Positions 43,163 through 54,000 of a DNA stretch of 64,000 nucleotides are shown in pieces; within the stretch, counting starts at the first letter, position 1; every line of letters starts with the position of its first letter. The translations under genes and the position numbers were made by a program. The stretch comes from Streptomyces kaniharaensis (GTDB lineage Bacteria > Actinomycetota > Actinomycetes > Streptomycetales > Streptomycetaceae), in NCBI RefSeq assembly GCF_009569385.1, contig NZ_WBOF01000002.1, positions 310,001 to 374,000 of the forward strand, given 5' to 3'. The notes below the pieces were generated by a model. That model saw only the letters and a program-made list of their open reading frames with translations. It ran no database searches and was not told the origin of the DNA.

Positions 43163-43643
43163 ATGGTCAAGAACCACGCCCGGAAGAACGCCGCCCGGGC
43201 CCGGGTCGCCAAGACTGGCGAGAACCACCAGACCACCGTCGCCGCCGTCCGCAAGCGGCCCTCCCTCCTGCCACCGCTCCCGACCGCCGAGGAGATCCTC
43301 GCCGAAGGACTGGCAACGATCGTCGCCGCACTCGCAGAAGACGGCGGAAGCCTCCGTTGCCGCGCTCGGGGACGACATTCGCAACTGGCCGGACGCGAAC
43401 CCGGTCAATCTCCAGGACCCGGCCTACGTCGGGGTGGCCTCCATGGGAGTGCAGGGCCGTCCGGGCTTCACCCGCGTGCGCACCCCGTACGTGTCCGACG
43501 CCGACGCGGCCCGGATCGCCGACGACACCGCCCACCTGACCGAAGACCCGGCCGCGTACCTCGACGTCTACCCGGGCCCGGTCGACTGGAAGCCCGCCTT
43601 CATAAACGACGACGCCGACACCCCGATGACCGAAGCGGCCTGA
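43163..43643 (+). pseudogene. Element-type small protein, one frameshift
   Basis: ATG 43163 with AAGGA upstream reads MVKNHARKNAARARVAKTGE followed by NHQTTVAAVRKRP and PTAEEILAEGLATIVAALAE. The A-R-A-R-x-A-x-T-G-E motif is common in short proteins of actinomycete integrative elements and plasmids. Near 43345 sense passes to another frame: VAALGDDIRNWPDANPVNLQ, GRPGFTRVRTPYVSDADAAR and PGPVDWKPAFINDDADTP, ending at 43643. The two parts together would make about 160 residues. Either one gene with an indel or two overlapping genes. Confidence 0.45.
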
Positions 43644-43684
43644 CGCATCTGGCAACTCACCATCAAGAAAGGAGAGTTGGCCTG

Positions 43685-44431
43685 ATGGCCGAGGATCGCC
43701 TCACACAGCGCACCGTGACCGTGGTCATGGCGGTCATCGCCCTGCTGGCGTTCGTGTTCTCCTTCGGCAACGTCTGGGCACTGGCCCTGCGCCTGGGGGT
43801 GCCCCACCCGATCGCGCCGCTGATCGCCCCCATGGTTGACCTGTCCGTGATCGGGCTCCTCGTCGGTCTGCGCTTGCTGTCCCTGCGCGGTGTTCCACAA
43901 CAGGAGCTGACGGCCGCAACCCGCCTGATGCACCTGTGCGGCCTGCTGACCCTGGCTCTGAACGTCGCCGAACCCCTGGTAGCCGGACACTACGGCCGTG
44001 CCGCCGTCGATGCGGTCGCCCCGCTGCTGCTGCTCGGCTGGGGCCAGGTCGGCCCCCAGTTCCTCCGCCACTTCCACACCCTGAGCGGCCCGAAGACGGC
44101 GGAGGTCCCCGCCCCGGTTCCGGCCGTGGAACACCTGCCCGACCCGCTCGCAGCGCTCGACCCCGTACCAGAACCCGCCCTCGCACCGGCCTCCGAGCCG
44201 GCGCCTGCCCCGGCTGCGATCCTCACTGATGAGCCCGCTCCCGTGCCGGCCAAGACGATCGTCTCCGCCTCGCTCCCGGCCGTCCCTGAGGCCCTGCTGA
44301 TCGCTGCCCGGCGCGTCGCCGAGACGCATCAGGCCGAACAGGGCGCGCACATTACGCCCGGTCAGCTCAAGGCCCGCCTGGGCGTCACGCTGCCGCTGGC
44401 CACCGCCGCACATGCTCAGCTCTCCGCCTGA
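43685..44431 (+). CDS. DUF2637 membrane protein (Spd-like)
   Basis: A 248-residue protein. Residues about 9-125 hold four membrane helices: TVTVVMAVIALLAFVFSFGN, LIAPMVDLSVIGLLVGLRLL, LMHLCGLLTLALNVAEPL and AVDAVAPLLLLGWGQVGPQF. This is the DUF2637 domain found in plasmids and integrative elements, where such proteins are linked to spread of the element within the mycelium. The C-terminal half is a Pro/Ala-rich linker (PVPEPALAPASEPAPAP) and a short helical end that resembles a winged helix (ITPGQLKARLGVTLPLA). AAAGGAG precedes the ATG. Confidence 0.82.
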   Translation: MAEDRLTQRTVTVVMAVIALLAFVFSFGNVWALALRLGVPHPIAPLIAPMVDLSVIGLLVGLRLLSLRGVPQQELTAATRLMHLCGLLTLALNVAEPLVAGHYGRAAVDAVAPLLLLGWGQVGPQFLRHFHTLSGPKTAEVPAPVPAVEHLPDPLAALDPVPEPALAPASEPAPAPAAILTDEPAPVPAKTIVSASLPAVPEALLIAARRVAETHQAEQGAHITPGQLKARLGVTLPLATAAHAQLSA

Positions 44432-44572
44432 GCCCGCCGGCCCCTTCCCCACCTGACCGACCCCGCCCGACCGCGCTCGGCTTCCCTTGCCCCGAGCAGC
44501 ACCAACACGCCTTCCTGCCCGGCTGGTTGCTGCTCGGGGCAACCCCACCCGACAGAAGGGACACGCCCCGAC

Positions 44573-46028
44573 ATGGTCACCCTGGACCTGCGCCACGTGG
44601 CAAGCCCCGCCGTGCGGGACCTGATCCACCTGGTCAACCTGCCCGACTTCGACCGCGCACACCAGCAGATCGACCGCCTCGGCGGCTGCACCGAACCCGT
44701 GCGCCTGCTCGACCAGACCACCACCATCGACACGGCAACCGGTGAGGTACTGCGCTCCTACACCACGGCCGATGAACCCACGGGCAGCCTGCTGACGGCC
44801 TGCGGCAACCGTCGCGCCTCGCGCTGCCCGGCCTGCTCCCGCGTCTACGCCGCCGACACCTTCCAACTCATCCGCGCCGGCCTGACCGGCTGCAAGAACG
44901 TGCCGGACACCGTCCGCACCCACCCCCGCGTGTTCGCCACGCTCACCGCGCCGTCCTTCGACCCCGTCCACAGCCGCCTCACCGACACGGGCGGTGCCCT
45001 CCGGCCCTGCCGCTGCGGCAAGCGCCACGAACTCGGGGACGCGCTGCTTGGCACGCCGCTGGACCCGAAGACCTACGACTACCCGGGCGCGGTGCTGTTC
45101 GACGCCCACGCCGGAGCCTTGTGGGTTCGTTTCACGATCTACTTGCGCCGCGAGATCGCCGCCCGGCTCAGCCTGACCCAGAAGGCGGCCCGCGCAGTGC
45201 TGCGCGTCTCCTTCGCCAAGGTCGCCGAGTACCAGAAGCGCGGCCTGGTCCACTTCCACGCCGTGATCCGCCTCGACGGCCCGCACGGCAGCACCCAGCC
45301 CCCGCCCCCGCCCCCGTCCGCCACCGTGACCCTGCTCGCCGACGCCATCCGGGCCGCCGCCGCCCGCGTCTCGGTCAGCGTCGTCTCGGACGCGGTCGGG
45401 GAACGCGAACTCACCTGGGGCGAACAGCTCGACGTGCGCGAGATCGCCGCCTTCGGCACCAACGCCGAGCTCACCGATCACGCGGTCGCCGCCTACGTGG
45501 CCAAGTACGCCACCAAGTCCGCCGACTCATCCGGCGCTCTCGACCGCGCCCTGTTCTGCCGCCCCTGCCAGGGACGCGGCATGACCCTGACCGGCCACGG
45601 AACCCCGCTCACGTGTACCACCTGCGGCGGCACCGGACAGGCCCGACCCCTGCCCCGCCTCGCCTCGAACGCCACGTGCGGCAGATGATCCGCACATGCT
45701 GGGAACTGGGCAACCGCCCGGAGTGTTCGCCGACCTCAAGCTCTGGAAGTGGGCACACATGCTCGGCTTCCGGGGCCACTTCTCCACCAAGTCCCGCTGC
45801 TACTCCGTCACCCTCGGCGCGCTGCGCGACGACCGCCGCGCCTGGCGCACCGAACAGGCCCGCGCACACGCCGGCCTGCCCGACCTCGACCCGAGCACCA
45901 CCCTCGTAATCGGCAACTGGACCTACCACGGCTCGGGCTACAGCCCCGGCGCGGAACTCCTCGCCGCCGCCGTCTGGCACCGCAGAGAACTGGCACGGCA
46001 GTTCACCGTAGAGGGCGGCCCCTCATGA
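44573..46028 (+). pseudogene. RepSA-type replication initiator, two small insertions
   Basis: Starts MVTLDLRHVASPAVRDLIHL, with a zinc-like cluster CGNRRASRCPACSRVYAADT, then FATLTAPSFDPVH and GLVHFHAVIRLDGP, the H-x-H/rolling-circle-like motif, and AYVAKYATKSADSSGALDRA. Near 45660 a 5-bp tandem duplication (CGCCT) shifts the frame and gives a stop at 45688. Near 45733 a 2-bp insertion shifts it again; the end reads ADLKLWKWAHMLGFRGHFST, KSRCYSVTLGALRDDRRAW. Initiators of pSAM2-like elements are single proteins of about 460-490 residues, which this would be without the two insertions. Confidence 0.85.
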
Positions 46029-46234
46029 CCGCTCTGCTCCCCGGACCGGGCATGAGCAAAGACCTGCTGACGGTCCCCCAGGTCATGGCCCGCCTCCAAC
46101 TCGGCCGCTCCGCCGTCTACGACCTGCTCCGCACCCGGCAACACGCCTCAATCACCCTCGGCCGCGCCCGCCGCATACCCACCCACGCACTCACCGACTT
46201 CATCCGCACCCGACTCGAACAGGACGCCGCCTGA
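46025..46234 (+). CDS. xis: Excisionase (helix-turn-helix)
   Basis: A 69-residue protein: LTVPQVMARLQLGRSAVYDL followed by LRTRQHASITLGRARRIPTH and ALTDFIRTRLEQ. This is the MerR-like helix-turn-helix of excisionases, in which the strand pair G-R-x-R-R-I-P is typical. It acts with the integrase to excise the element. ATG 46025 overlaps the rep stop by four bases, and its TGA overlaps the integrase ATG by one base, so rep-xis-int form one coupled unit. Gene symbol is by role in the element. Confidence 0.85.
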   Translation: MTALLPGPGMSKDLLTVPQVMARLQLGRSAVYDLLRTRQHASITLGRARRIPTHALTDFIRTRLEQDAA

Positions 46235-47544
46235 TGACCACACCCCGCGACACCCCCGCCCCCTCGCGTCGTAGCCGCGCCAACGGCGACGGCACCGTCT
46301 ACCAGCGCAAGGACGGCCGCTGGGAAGCCGCCGGCTACGTCCTCGCCGTCGGCGACACCCGCAAGCGCGTCCGTGTCTACGGCACCACCCGAAAGGACGC
46401 CCTCGCCAAGCTCACCGAGAAGATCGCCACCAGCAACCGCGGCGTCCCCGCCCCCTCCGTACAGGGCAGCCTCGGCGCGTACCTGACCTACTGGCTGGAG
46501 AACGTCGCCATCCACCAGCTCCGCGAGAACACCCACACCCGCTACACCGCCTGCACGAACCGCTACCTCATCCCTGGCCTCGGCAAGAAGAAGCTCGCCA
46601 AACTCACCGCCAAGGACGTGCGCACCTGGCTCAACCAGCTCCGCACCACCTGCCAGTGCTGCGCCCGCGGCCTCGACGCCGCCCGCACCCAACCCCGCTG
46701 CTGCGCGACCGGCACATGCTGCGGCAAGCGGCTCTCCCCGCTGACCCTCGCCTACATCCACTCCGTCCTCAAGTCCGCCCTGGAACACGCCGTCCGGGAG
46801 GAAGAGATCCCGCGCAACGTCGCCCGCAACGTCCGCACCGGCACACCCCGCCCCCGCCGCTTCGAACCCCTCACCGCTGACGAGGCCCGCACCTTCCTCA
46901 CCACCGCCCAGGGCCACCGCCTCCACGCCCTGTTCGAACTCGCCCTCCGCACCGGACTCCGCAAGGGCGAACTCCTCGGCCTGCGCTGGGAAGACCTCGA
47001 CCACAGCAGCGGCACCGCCAGCATCCGCCGCACCCTCCAGCGCACCCGCACCGGCGGCCTGACCACCCTCCCCACCAAGACAGTCAGCTCCGAACACCGC
47101 ATCGCACTCCCAGCCCCCTGCCTGCTCTCACTCCGCGCCCACCGCAAGCAGCAGGCCCAGGAGAAGGAAAAGGCCGGCGCGGGCTGGATGGACAGCGGCC
47201 ACGTCTTCACCCGGCCCGACGGCCACCCCATCGAACCCGCGACCCTCACCCGCCGCTTCAACGCCCTCCTCCGCCGCGCCCACCTCCGCCAGATCCGCTT
47301 CCACGACCTCCGCCACTCGACTGCGACCCTTCTCCTGGAACAGGGCGTCGAACTCGTCGTCATCAAGGAACTCCTCGGCCACGCCCACATCGGCGTCACC
47401 GCCACCGTCTACGCACACGTCCGCCTCCGCCTCCAGCGCGACGCCATCGACCTCCTCGGCCGCACCCTCGGACAGTCCTCCGGGGCAGCCACCGACCCCG
47501 ACGACGGCAACGAGCCGCCGCTCTGTGCAGCACCCGTCCGCTGA
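46234..47544 (+). CDS. int: Tyrosine site-specific recombinase (integrase)
   Basis: A 436-residue integrase. The N-terminal arm- and core-binding domains include GDGTVYQRKDGRWEAAGYVL and LGAYLTYWLENVAIHQLREN. A Cys-rich insertion (TCQCCARGLDAARTQPRCCA) is common in actinomycete element integrases. Catalytic residues appear in RTGLRKGELLGLRWEDLD (Arg I), RFHDLRHSTATLLLEQGVE (H-x-x-R) and ATVYAHVRLR (Tyr). All are present, so the enzyme should work. It ends 32 bp before a terminator hairpin. The attachment site is expected just beyond the gene, but no tRNA is visible there. Confidence 0.93.
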   Translation: MTTPRDTPAPSRRSRANGDGTVYQRKDGRWEAAGYVLAVGDTRKRVRVYGTTRKDALAKLTEKIATSNRGVPAPSVQGSLGAYLTYWLENVAIHQLRENTHTRYTACTNRYLIPGLGKKKLAKLTAKDVRTWLNQLRTTCQCCARGLDAARTQPRCCATGTCCGKRLSPLTLAYIHSVLKSALEHAVREEEIPRNVARNVRTGTPRPRRFEPLTADEARTFLTTAQGHRLHALFELALRTGLRKGELLGLRWEDLDHSSGTASIRRTLQRTRTGGLTTLPTKTVSSEHRIALPAPCLLSLRAHRKQQAQEKEKAGAGWMDSGHVFTRPDGHPIEPATLTRRFNALLRRAHLRQIRFHDLRHSTATLLLEQGVELVVIKELLGHAHIGVTATVYAHVRLRLQRDAIDLLGRTLGQSSGAATDPDDGNEPPLCAAPVR

Positions 47545-47575
47545 CGTTGCCGTCAACTACTGCCGTCAAGAGCCC

Positions 47576-47612
47576 CAGAAGCCCCGCTGATGACATTTCA
47601 GCGGGGCTTCTG
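47576..47612. terminator. 15-bp hairpin after int
   Basis: CAGAAGCCCCGCTGA (47576-47590), loop TGACATT, TCAGCGGGGCTTCTG (47598-47612), a perfect stem. It lies between the convergent integrase and immunity genes, so it can end both transcripts. GTTGCCGTCAACTACTGCC nearby (47545-47566) holds two TGCCGTCAA direct repeats. Confidence 0.85.
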
Positions 47613-47677
47613 GCATGGCATTCTAGTTTGGCCGACGGCTTTTATCTGCAATAACGCCGCATCGCAGACTTAGGCCG

Positions 47678-48058
47678 TCACGGCGTTCCGTCGGTCGCAA
47701 GGCCGAGCACGCCTGGATCGATTCCTTTGAAGGCCGCTAGCAGCTCGAATAGCACTCGAACCGCATGCTTGTCGGAAATCGAATCCAGCTTACTCCAGTC
47801 CGATACAGAGCCGTTCCACTCGGGCCAGATGGATCGGAGAACGAGAGTAGGCCAAGTCAAGTTATGGCCACTTCTCGCATGTGCTGCGATCCATTCGGCG
47901 AACCCGTCCAGAAAAGGGACTTCCGCAGCTTCTGAACTGACACCGAACCCTGAAAAGAATGCGACGTACTGCGCGAACGAGCCATCCAGGAAGAACATCG
48001 ATGGCCTGAACTTCAGGTTTCTCAACAGCAGTTCAACGGGCAGAACCTCGGCCGTCAT
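47678..48058 (-). CDS. Immunity protein to the RHS toxin tip
   Basis: A 126-residue protein whose ATG (48058) overlaps the toxin stop codon by four bases. Sequence: MTAEVLPVELLLRNLKFRPS, FFSGFGVSSEAAEVPFLDGF, AEWIAAHARSGHNLTWPTL and SDKHAVRVLFELLAAFKGID. It is acidic and soluble with no signal peptide, as expected for a cytoplasmic inhibitor. The local GC is visibly lower than in the flanking genes. I do not recognise the fold. Immunity role is inferred from coupling to a polymorphic toxin, a very consistent arrangement, and the small size. Confidence 0.75.
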   Translation of the reverse strand: MTAEVLPVELLLRNLKFRPSMFFLDGSFAQYVAFFSGFGVSSEAAEVPFLDGFAEWIAAHARSGHNLTWPTLVLRSIWPEWNGSVSDWSKLDSISDKHAVRVLFELLAAFKGIDPGVLGLATDGTP

Positions 48059-51000
48059 GGGTTAGGCCTCCAGGTGAGACCGCCACTAGCTGGATTTGGC
48101 GTCAGAGTCCCCGGTGTCAGCTTAAGGATCTCATTTGCATCGTCGCCAGGGATGCTCGGGTCTGCAAAGTTCTTCATATAGTCCTCGATTGATTCCCCAC
48201 CTCTGCCAGTCCAGGCATCAAATGCCCTTCCATCCTTGATGACAACAAAATGCTGAGGCCAGTTAGTCTCGACGCCACGGTACACGTATGGCCGGGCGCC
48301 AGGGAATCGGCCAGCAACCTGGTAGATGTCACCACCCCCGAGCGCCTTCTGAATATCGAGAGCACACTGGTCACAGTCAGCGACGCCGTTAATTGCAGAC
48401 TTCGCGCGCGGCGTCCAATTGCCACCGAGGTCTGGCCCGCAATTACTGTTGTGGACCAAGACCGGAGTGTTGCCCGCGAGTACATAGTACGTGTGGAGGT
48501 TTGCGACAGTCAGGTTGTGGGCGGTTTGGGGTGCTGTGGTGTAGGTCCGGATGGCGAGGAGGACGACCAGGCCGTGGCCCGGGTAGTAGAGCTGGTGGCC
48601 GGCTTGCAGGTCCTGGGCGTCGGTCCAGGTCTTGGTTGTTTCGTCCCAGTAGGGGTGGTGGGCGGTCGAGACCAGGGAGTGAGTTGTCTGCGGGGTGGTC
48701 TTCCCGTCTGAGGTGGAGAGGGTCAATTCCGTGAACTGGGTGTCGTCGTGGCCGACGATTTTGGCGGTGACGGTTTCGGATGAGGTTTGGCCTGTTTGTG
48801 GGTCGGTGGCCGTGACAGTGTCGTCGGGGTTGATGTCACCTATGGCCTTGGCGCTTCCGTCGGCCATCAGGACCGGTGTATCGGGCGGAAAACTGTTTCG
48901 GCATGGGACTTCGGCGCCCAGCCCCTTAGCGACCTTATGCGTCACTAGCGCTATCAGGATCAGGCCTGTAATCTCTCCGCCGGTGTACTCGTACTCGCCA
49001 TTTTGGATCTGGTGGTACATCTGCTTGCCGGTGTCGACCATCCCCGAGACACTCTGGATTGTCCCCGCAATCGGGTTCGCGTCGGTCGCGAGCGGCTTGC
49101 AGCCCTTCCCGGTCACGCAGCCCTTGAGATCCTTGGCCGGCTGGACCAGGCCGTTGACGAAACCGATGAGAACATCCGCGACGCCCTGATCGTATTTGCT
49201 CATGGGCTTGACCACCATGGGCTTAGATACACCGGGGTGTTTGGTGATCTGGTCGCTGATCCACTGGTGGGTTGTGCTCTGAGTGTCGTCCTTGAATGTC
49301 TCGTAGTAGCGGCGCTGGGTGTCTGCGTCGACGTAACCGCTGGTCTCCGCTGTATTGCTGAACGTGATGGTGCCGCCGTGGCAGTCGTAGAGCTTGCCGC
49401 ACTCTTCCGAGCTGAGGCCGCTGGGGTCACTGAGGTTGACCGGGTCGTTCTCGCTGTAGCCGTAGCCGTTCCACTGCTGCGGGTTGGCTGTGTCGAGGAT
49501 CGGGTCCGGGCTGATGAACCGGCCGGTGCCGGGGTCGTACTGGCGTGCGCCCAGGTTGGTGAGGCCGGTGGTGTCGTCCTTGCTTCCGCCGACGAAGCCC
49601 TTGCTGCCGGCCCAGGCGGCGGCCGCAGGCTGGGTGCCGCGGGGGTTGCCGAACGGATCGCTGAGTCGCCGGGTGGCGGGCTGGGTCGCGGTGGCGGTGA
49701 TCTGGAGGTTGTTGGTTCCGTGCGGGTCGGAGGCCTGGATGAGGACCTGACCACCGCCGATGGCGGCGGTGACGCGGGTGTAGGTCAGGCCGCCGGGTCC
49801 GGCGATGGAGCGGACGTTGCTCAGCGAGCCGCTGGCCGTGTCGAGGGTGAGTTCGTCGGTGGGCAGGTTGAGCGTGGTTTTGCCGGGGTTGCGGCGGATG
49901 AGCTGGTTGCCGTCCGCGTCGTAGAGGTAGGTCGTGGCGCCGGCCTGCCCCGTCTTGACGAGGCTCTCGAGCTTGTCCTCGCCGTTCCAGGTCAGGGTGG
50001 TGGTGCCGCTGGTGTCGGTGATGGCAGTGGTGCGGCCCTTGGCGTCGTACTGATAGCCGACGGCCTTGGTGCCGCTCGGGCCGGTGGTGGTGGAGGTGAG
50101 GAGGGCGTGGGGCCCGCCGGTTCCGCCACCGGTGTTGGGGGCGCTGGTGGGGGTGTTGAGGCTCTTGGCGGCTCCGAAGGTCTGCGTGGTGGTGGTGTCG
50201 TTGAGGCTGTTGCCGGTGATGTCGTGCTGGACGAGGCTCGTGCGGTTGCCGGTCGCGTCGTAGCCATAGGTGTTCCAGTACGGTGCGGGTCCGCCGATCG
50301 TGCGCCCGCCGGGGCTGACAACGGCAGGGCCGGTTGCGTTCTTGCAGCCGCCGATGCCGGCGACGGTGGTGGAGCTACCGGTGCCGTGGACGACGCCGGA
50401 GGTGTCAGTCCAGTCGGCGGTGGTGAAGGTGCCCCCGGTGTCGGTCCAGGCGTTGGTCAGCCGGCCCAGGTAGTCGTAGGTGAAGCACTGGGTGTCGGTG
50501 ACACTGGCGTCCTGGACGGTGGTGGCCGAGGTCACCCGGCCGGACGGGGTGTAGGTGTAGCTCGTCTGGTCGACGGAGGTCGTGCCGACCTGCCGGTCCA
50601 CGAAGGAGTTGATGACGCGGCCGGTCGACCAGTCGTACTGCTGGGTCGAGACGACCTGCTTGCCGTATTCGCCGGCGGTCGTACGGACGGGTCGCGCGAG
50701 GGCGTCGTACTCGACCTTGGCGATGACCGCCTTGTTGAGGCTGGCGGCTGCTGTGAGGAGGCCGGTGATGGTGCGGCCGTAGCTGACGGTTTCGGCCGGC
50801 AGTCCGCCGGCGGCGGGGATGCTGACCTTCTTCAGTGAGCCGATGACCGGGCTGTAGGTGTTGGTGGTGGTGTAGGTGCCCGCGAGCGCGCCTTCGGCGG
50901 ACGGGATGGTGACGGAGGCGCCGAGCGGGCGGTAGGCGGTGTCGTAGCCGGTCACGGCCTTGGTGTAGGCCGCTCCGCTCGCGCCGCCCACGTAGCGGGT

Positions 51001-54000
51001 GGAGGAGGTGGGCTGGCCCTTGAGGATGGTGTCGTAGGTCCAGGACGCCAGCTGGTTCGCCGGTGCGACGCTGCCGTTGTACATGCCGGTCCTGCGGCCG
51101 AGCAGGTCGTAGCTGTAGGCGAGCGTGTTGTTCTTGGCGTCGACGGTGTGGTCGATGCGCGAGTTGACGTCGTAGAACGTCTGGCTCACGCCCGTGTCCG
51201 GGTCGGAAGCGGAAACCTGGCGTCCGCGCAGGTCGTAGGTGTAGCTCCAGGTGTTGCCGCTGCTGTCGGTCCGCGTGGACGCGAGACCGCCGGGCGTGTA
51301 GCCGTAGGTGGTGACATCCGCGTCAGCGGCGTTGCCGGTCGCCGACGTGGTCCGGTACTGCCACAGGGCGGTCGTGTGCCCGCGAGCATCGATCACGGCC
51401 GTCGTCGGCATTGCGCCCGCAGGCGGGGTGACGTCGGTGCGGTCCGCGCCGGGATAGGCGGTGGTGGTGGCCCACTGGAGGTTGCCGTAGGAGCGGAACT
51501 CCGAGCGCAGTGCCCGGCCGCGGCCGTCGTAGGTGTTCCACATCTGGCCGGGTACCTGGCCGTCGGCAGCGGGGATGAAGACGGACTCGGTAGGGAAGGA
51601 GCCCTTCTCGTAGTACGGGTTGGAGGTCTTGATCACCCAGCCGTGTGTGTCGTAGACGGTGTCGGTGATCAGGCGTCCGGTGGGCTTGGCGTCGCTGGTG
51701 CGCTGGGTCTGGCGGGGCCGTCCCAGGCCGTCGTAGATGTCGATGTTCGCGGAGTAGGTGACCGCGTCGTCGTTGATCCACTCCGTCTTGACGGTGGACG
51801 GCGCCGTCGTCCCGTTCACGGCGTAGGTGAACTTCTTGCTGGGAAGCTCGCTCGTAGGACGGTCGGGCGCCCACACTGCGGTGATGCGGCCGAGGGCGTC
51901 GTACTGGGCTGTGGTGACACGGCCGTTGACGTCCGTGTCGGTCAAGGGCGAGCCGCGCGCGGGGTCCTGCGTGACAGTGCTGGTCCAGCCCGGCATGGGT
52001 CCGGTGGACCGGGTCTCGGTCGGCAGGGCTCCGGAAGCCGGGGTGAACGCCATGGACGTCACGGCGGGGGTGGTCGACGGGCCGCTCACCTGCGCGCCGT
52101 CGCGGTCGTAGGCCGAGCCGTCGGTCGTCGCGGTCGTCAGCGGGCGCCCGTAGGCGTCGAAGGTCGCGGTGGCGCCCTGGATGTAGACCGGGTTTCCGGC
52201 CTGGTCGAAGTGGTCAAGGACCTGGGTGCTGGTCGCATCGCCGGTCGCGCCGGCCTTGCTGAAGGGCCTGCCGTCGTAGAGCGTACGGATGCCGGCGATC
52301 GTGTTGGCGGCGGACGCGGTGGTACCGCACGGGCCCTGAACGGTGACGATCTCCGACGTCAGCAGGACACGCTGCGGGTTGTCGCTGGTCGCGTACTTCA
52401 CGCTGGTACAGGTCTCGGGGGCGGAGGCGGTGCCGTCGCCCTTGTCGTTGACCTGCTTGACGCGGTTGCCGTTGGCAGGGTCGGTGGTCGTGACGGTTGT
52501 GGTGGTGCGCCAGCTGCCGTCGGCGAGGGGGGCCTTGGTAGTGGCCGTGGTCTCGGAGTCCGGGAATCGGGCGTAGATCGCGGGCGCTCCGGCACTCTGG
52601 GTGTGAGTGGCGGTGATCGGCTGTCCGCTGTAGGTGCTTCCGCTGATCGTCTGGACCGTGCCGCCGGCTTTGTCGTAGACCTCGGTGGCCACGGCGCGCC
52701 CGCTCAGCCAGTCGCTGTCGGTGACGGTTCCGCCGAGGGGGCTGGCGACCTGGACGCTCCGCTGGCCCGTGGCGAGGTAGTCGCCGTCCATGCCGCGCAG
52801 GTAGGTGACCGTCTGCTGGGTCTTGGGCGCCTCGCTCGCGGCACCGCTGCCGGTAGTAGTCGTGACCGACTGGTAGCCGCGGAAGTTGTCCCAGGTACGG
52901 GGGTCGGCGAACTCGGCGTCGTTGCGGTGCCACGCGGCCCCGCCGTTGTAGGTGTACTCGGTGGTCTTCTCGATCGCGGGGGTGCTGACACGGTCCTGTT
53001 CGACGACGCTCCTGACGAGGGGCTTGTCGAACCAGTCGGTGATCAGCGTCTTCTTGGCGGTGGCAGGGTCGGTCTGGTACCACTTGGTGGGCATGCAGGC
53101 CATCGAGTTGTTGTCCTCGGAGGCCGGCATGCGGTTGTTGACCCGGGAGCACTCGGGGTCGGTGTAGAGGACGTCGATCCGTCCGCCGGTCTCCGTCGTG
53201 ATGCCCTGGATGCGCGGACGCATGAACATCTTCTCGGCCGGGACGAGACCGTCGATGCGGTTGGCGCGCATCTTGTACTCGAACTGCATGGCCGGCAGGT
53301 TCTTGATCTCGGCCTGGCCGTTGCTGGGGACGCGCTGGATCGAGTCGAGCTGCAGGAGGCGCTTGGTCCCGTCGCCGGGGTCGGCGAGTTCCTGGTTGAG
53401 ATTCCAGGTGTCGACGGTGCGGGGGGCGGAGTTGACCCAGACCTGGGTGCTGATCGTGGTCAGGCGCTTGGTCGTGAAGAACGTCGGCGCCGAGTTCACG
53501 CATGTGCTGTCGGTGCAGATCTGGTCAACCGGAGTGTCCGGCCAGGCGTTGGCGTTGGCGGTGGTGCGCTGGCTCTCGGAGCAGTCGGTGGTGGCGCCGG
53601 GGGTGCAGCGCTCGGCGACGGTGAAGAGGATCTTCGCCGCCGGGCTGGCGGTGCCCTTGGCGGCCTTCTGGTCGTCCAGGCGCTGGCCGTAGGCGATCTC
53701 CTTGAGGTAGCCGGCGCGCTGGTAGTCGGTGAGGGTGCCGGTGCCGCCGCCCTGGACGGTGCCGCGCTGGTACTTGTTGCCCTCGGTGGCGTACTTGTAG
53801 GTGGTCAGGTTGCCGTGCGGGTCGATGACGTAGTCCAGCTGCCAGCGCCACGCCATCTGGCACCAGGAGTTCTTCCCACTGCCGGAGTTGTAGCAAGGGT
53901 CTCCGCTGTTCGGCGAGTACACCGGGACCGTGAGGACGGAGTTCGCGGCCGGGTCGGTGCCGTCGCCGCCGGGCAGGTGGTTGAGGCCGAAGTAGTATTG

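Noticed and set aside
43568..45481. Minus-strand open frame of 637 codons
   Set aside because: It is antisense to the DUF2637 and rep genes, both recognised on the plus strand.
43685..47544. A complete conjugative element
   Set aside because: No FtsK/SpoIIIE-type transfer gene and no matching attachment repeats are visible, and rep is broken, so only a remnant is supported.
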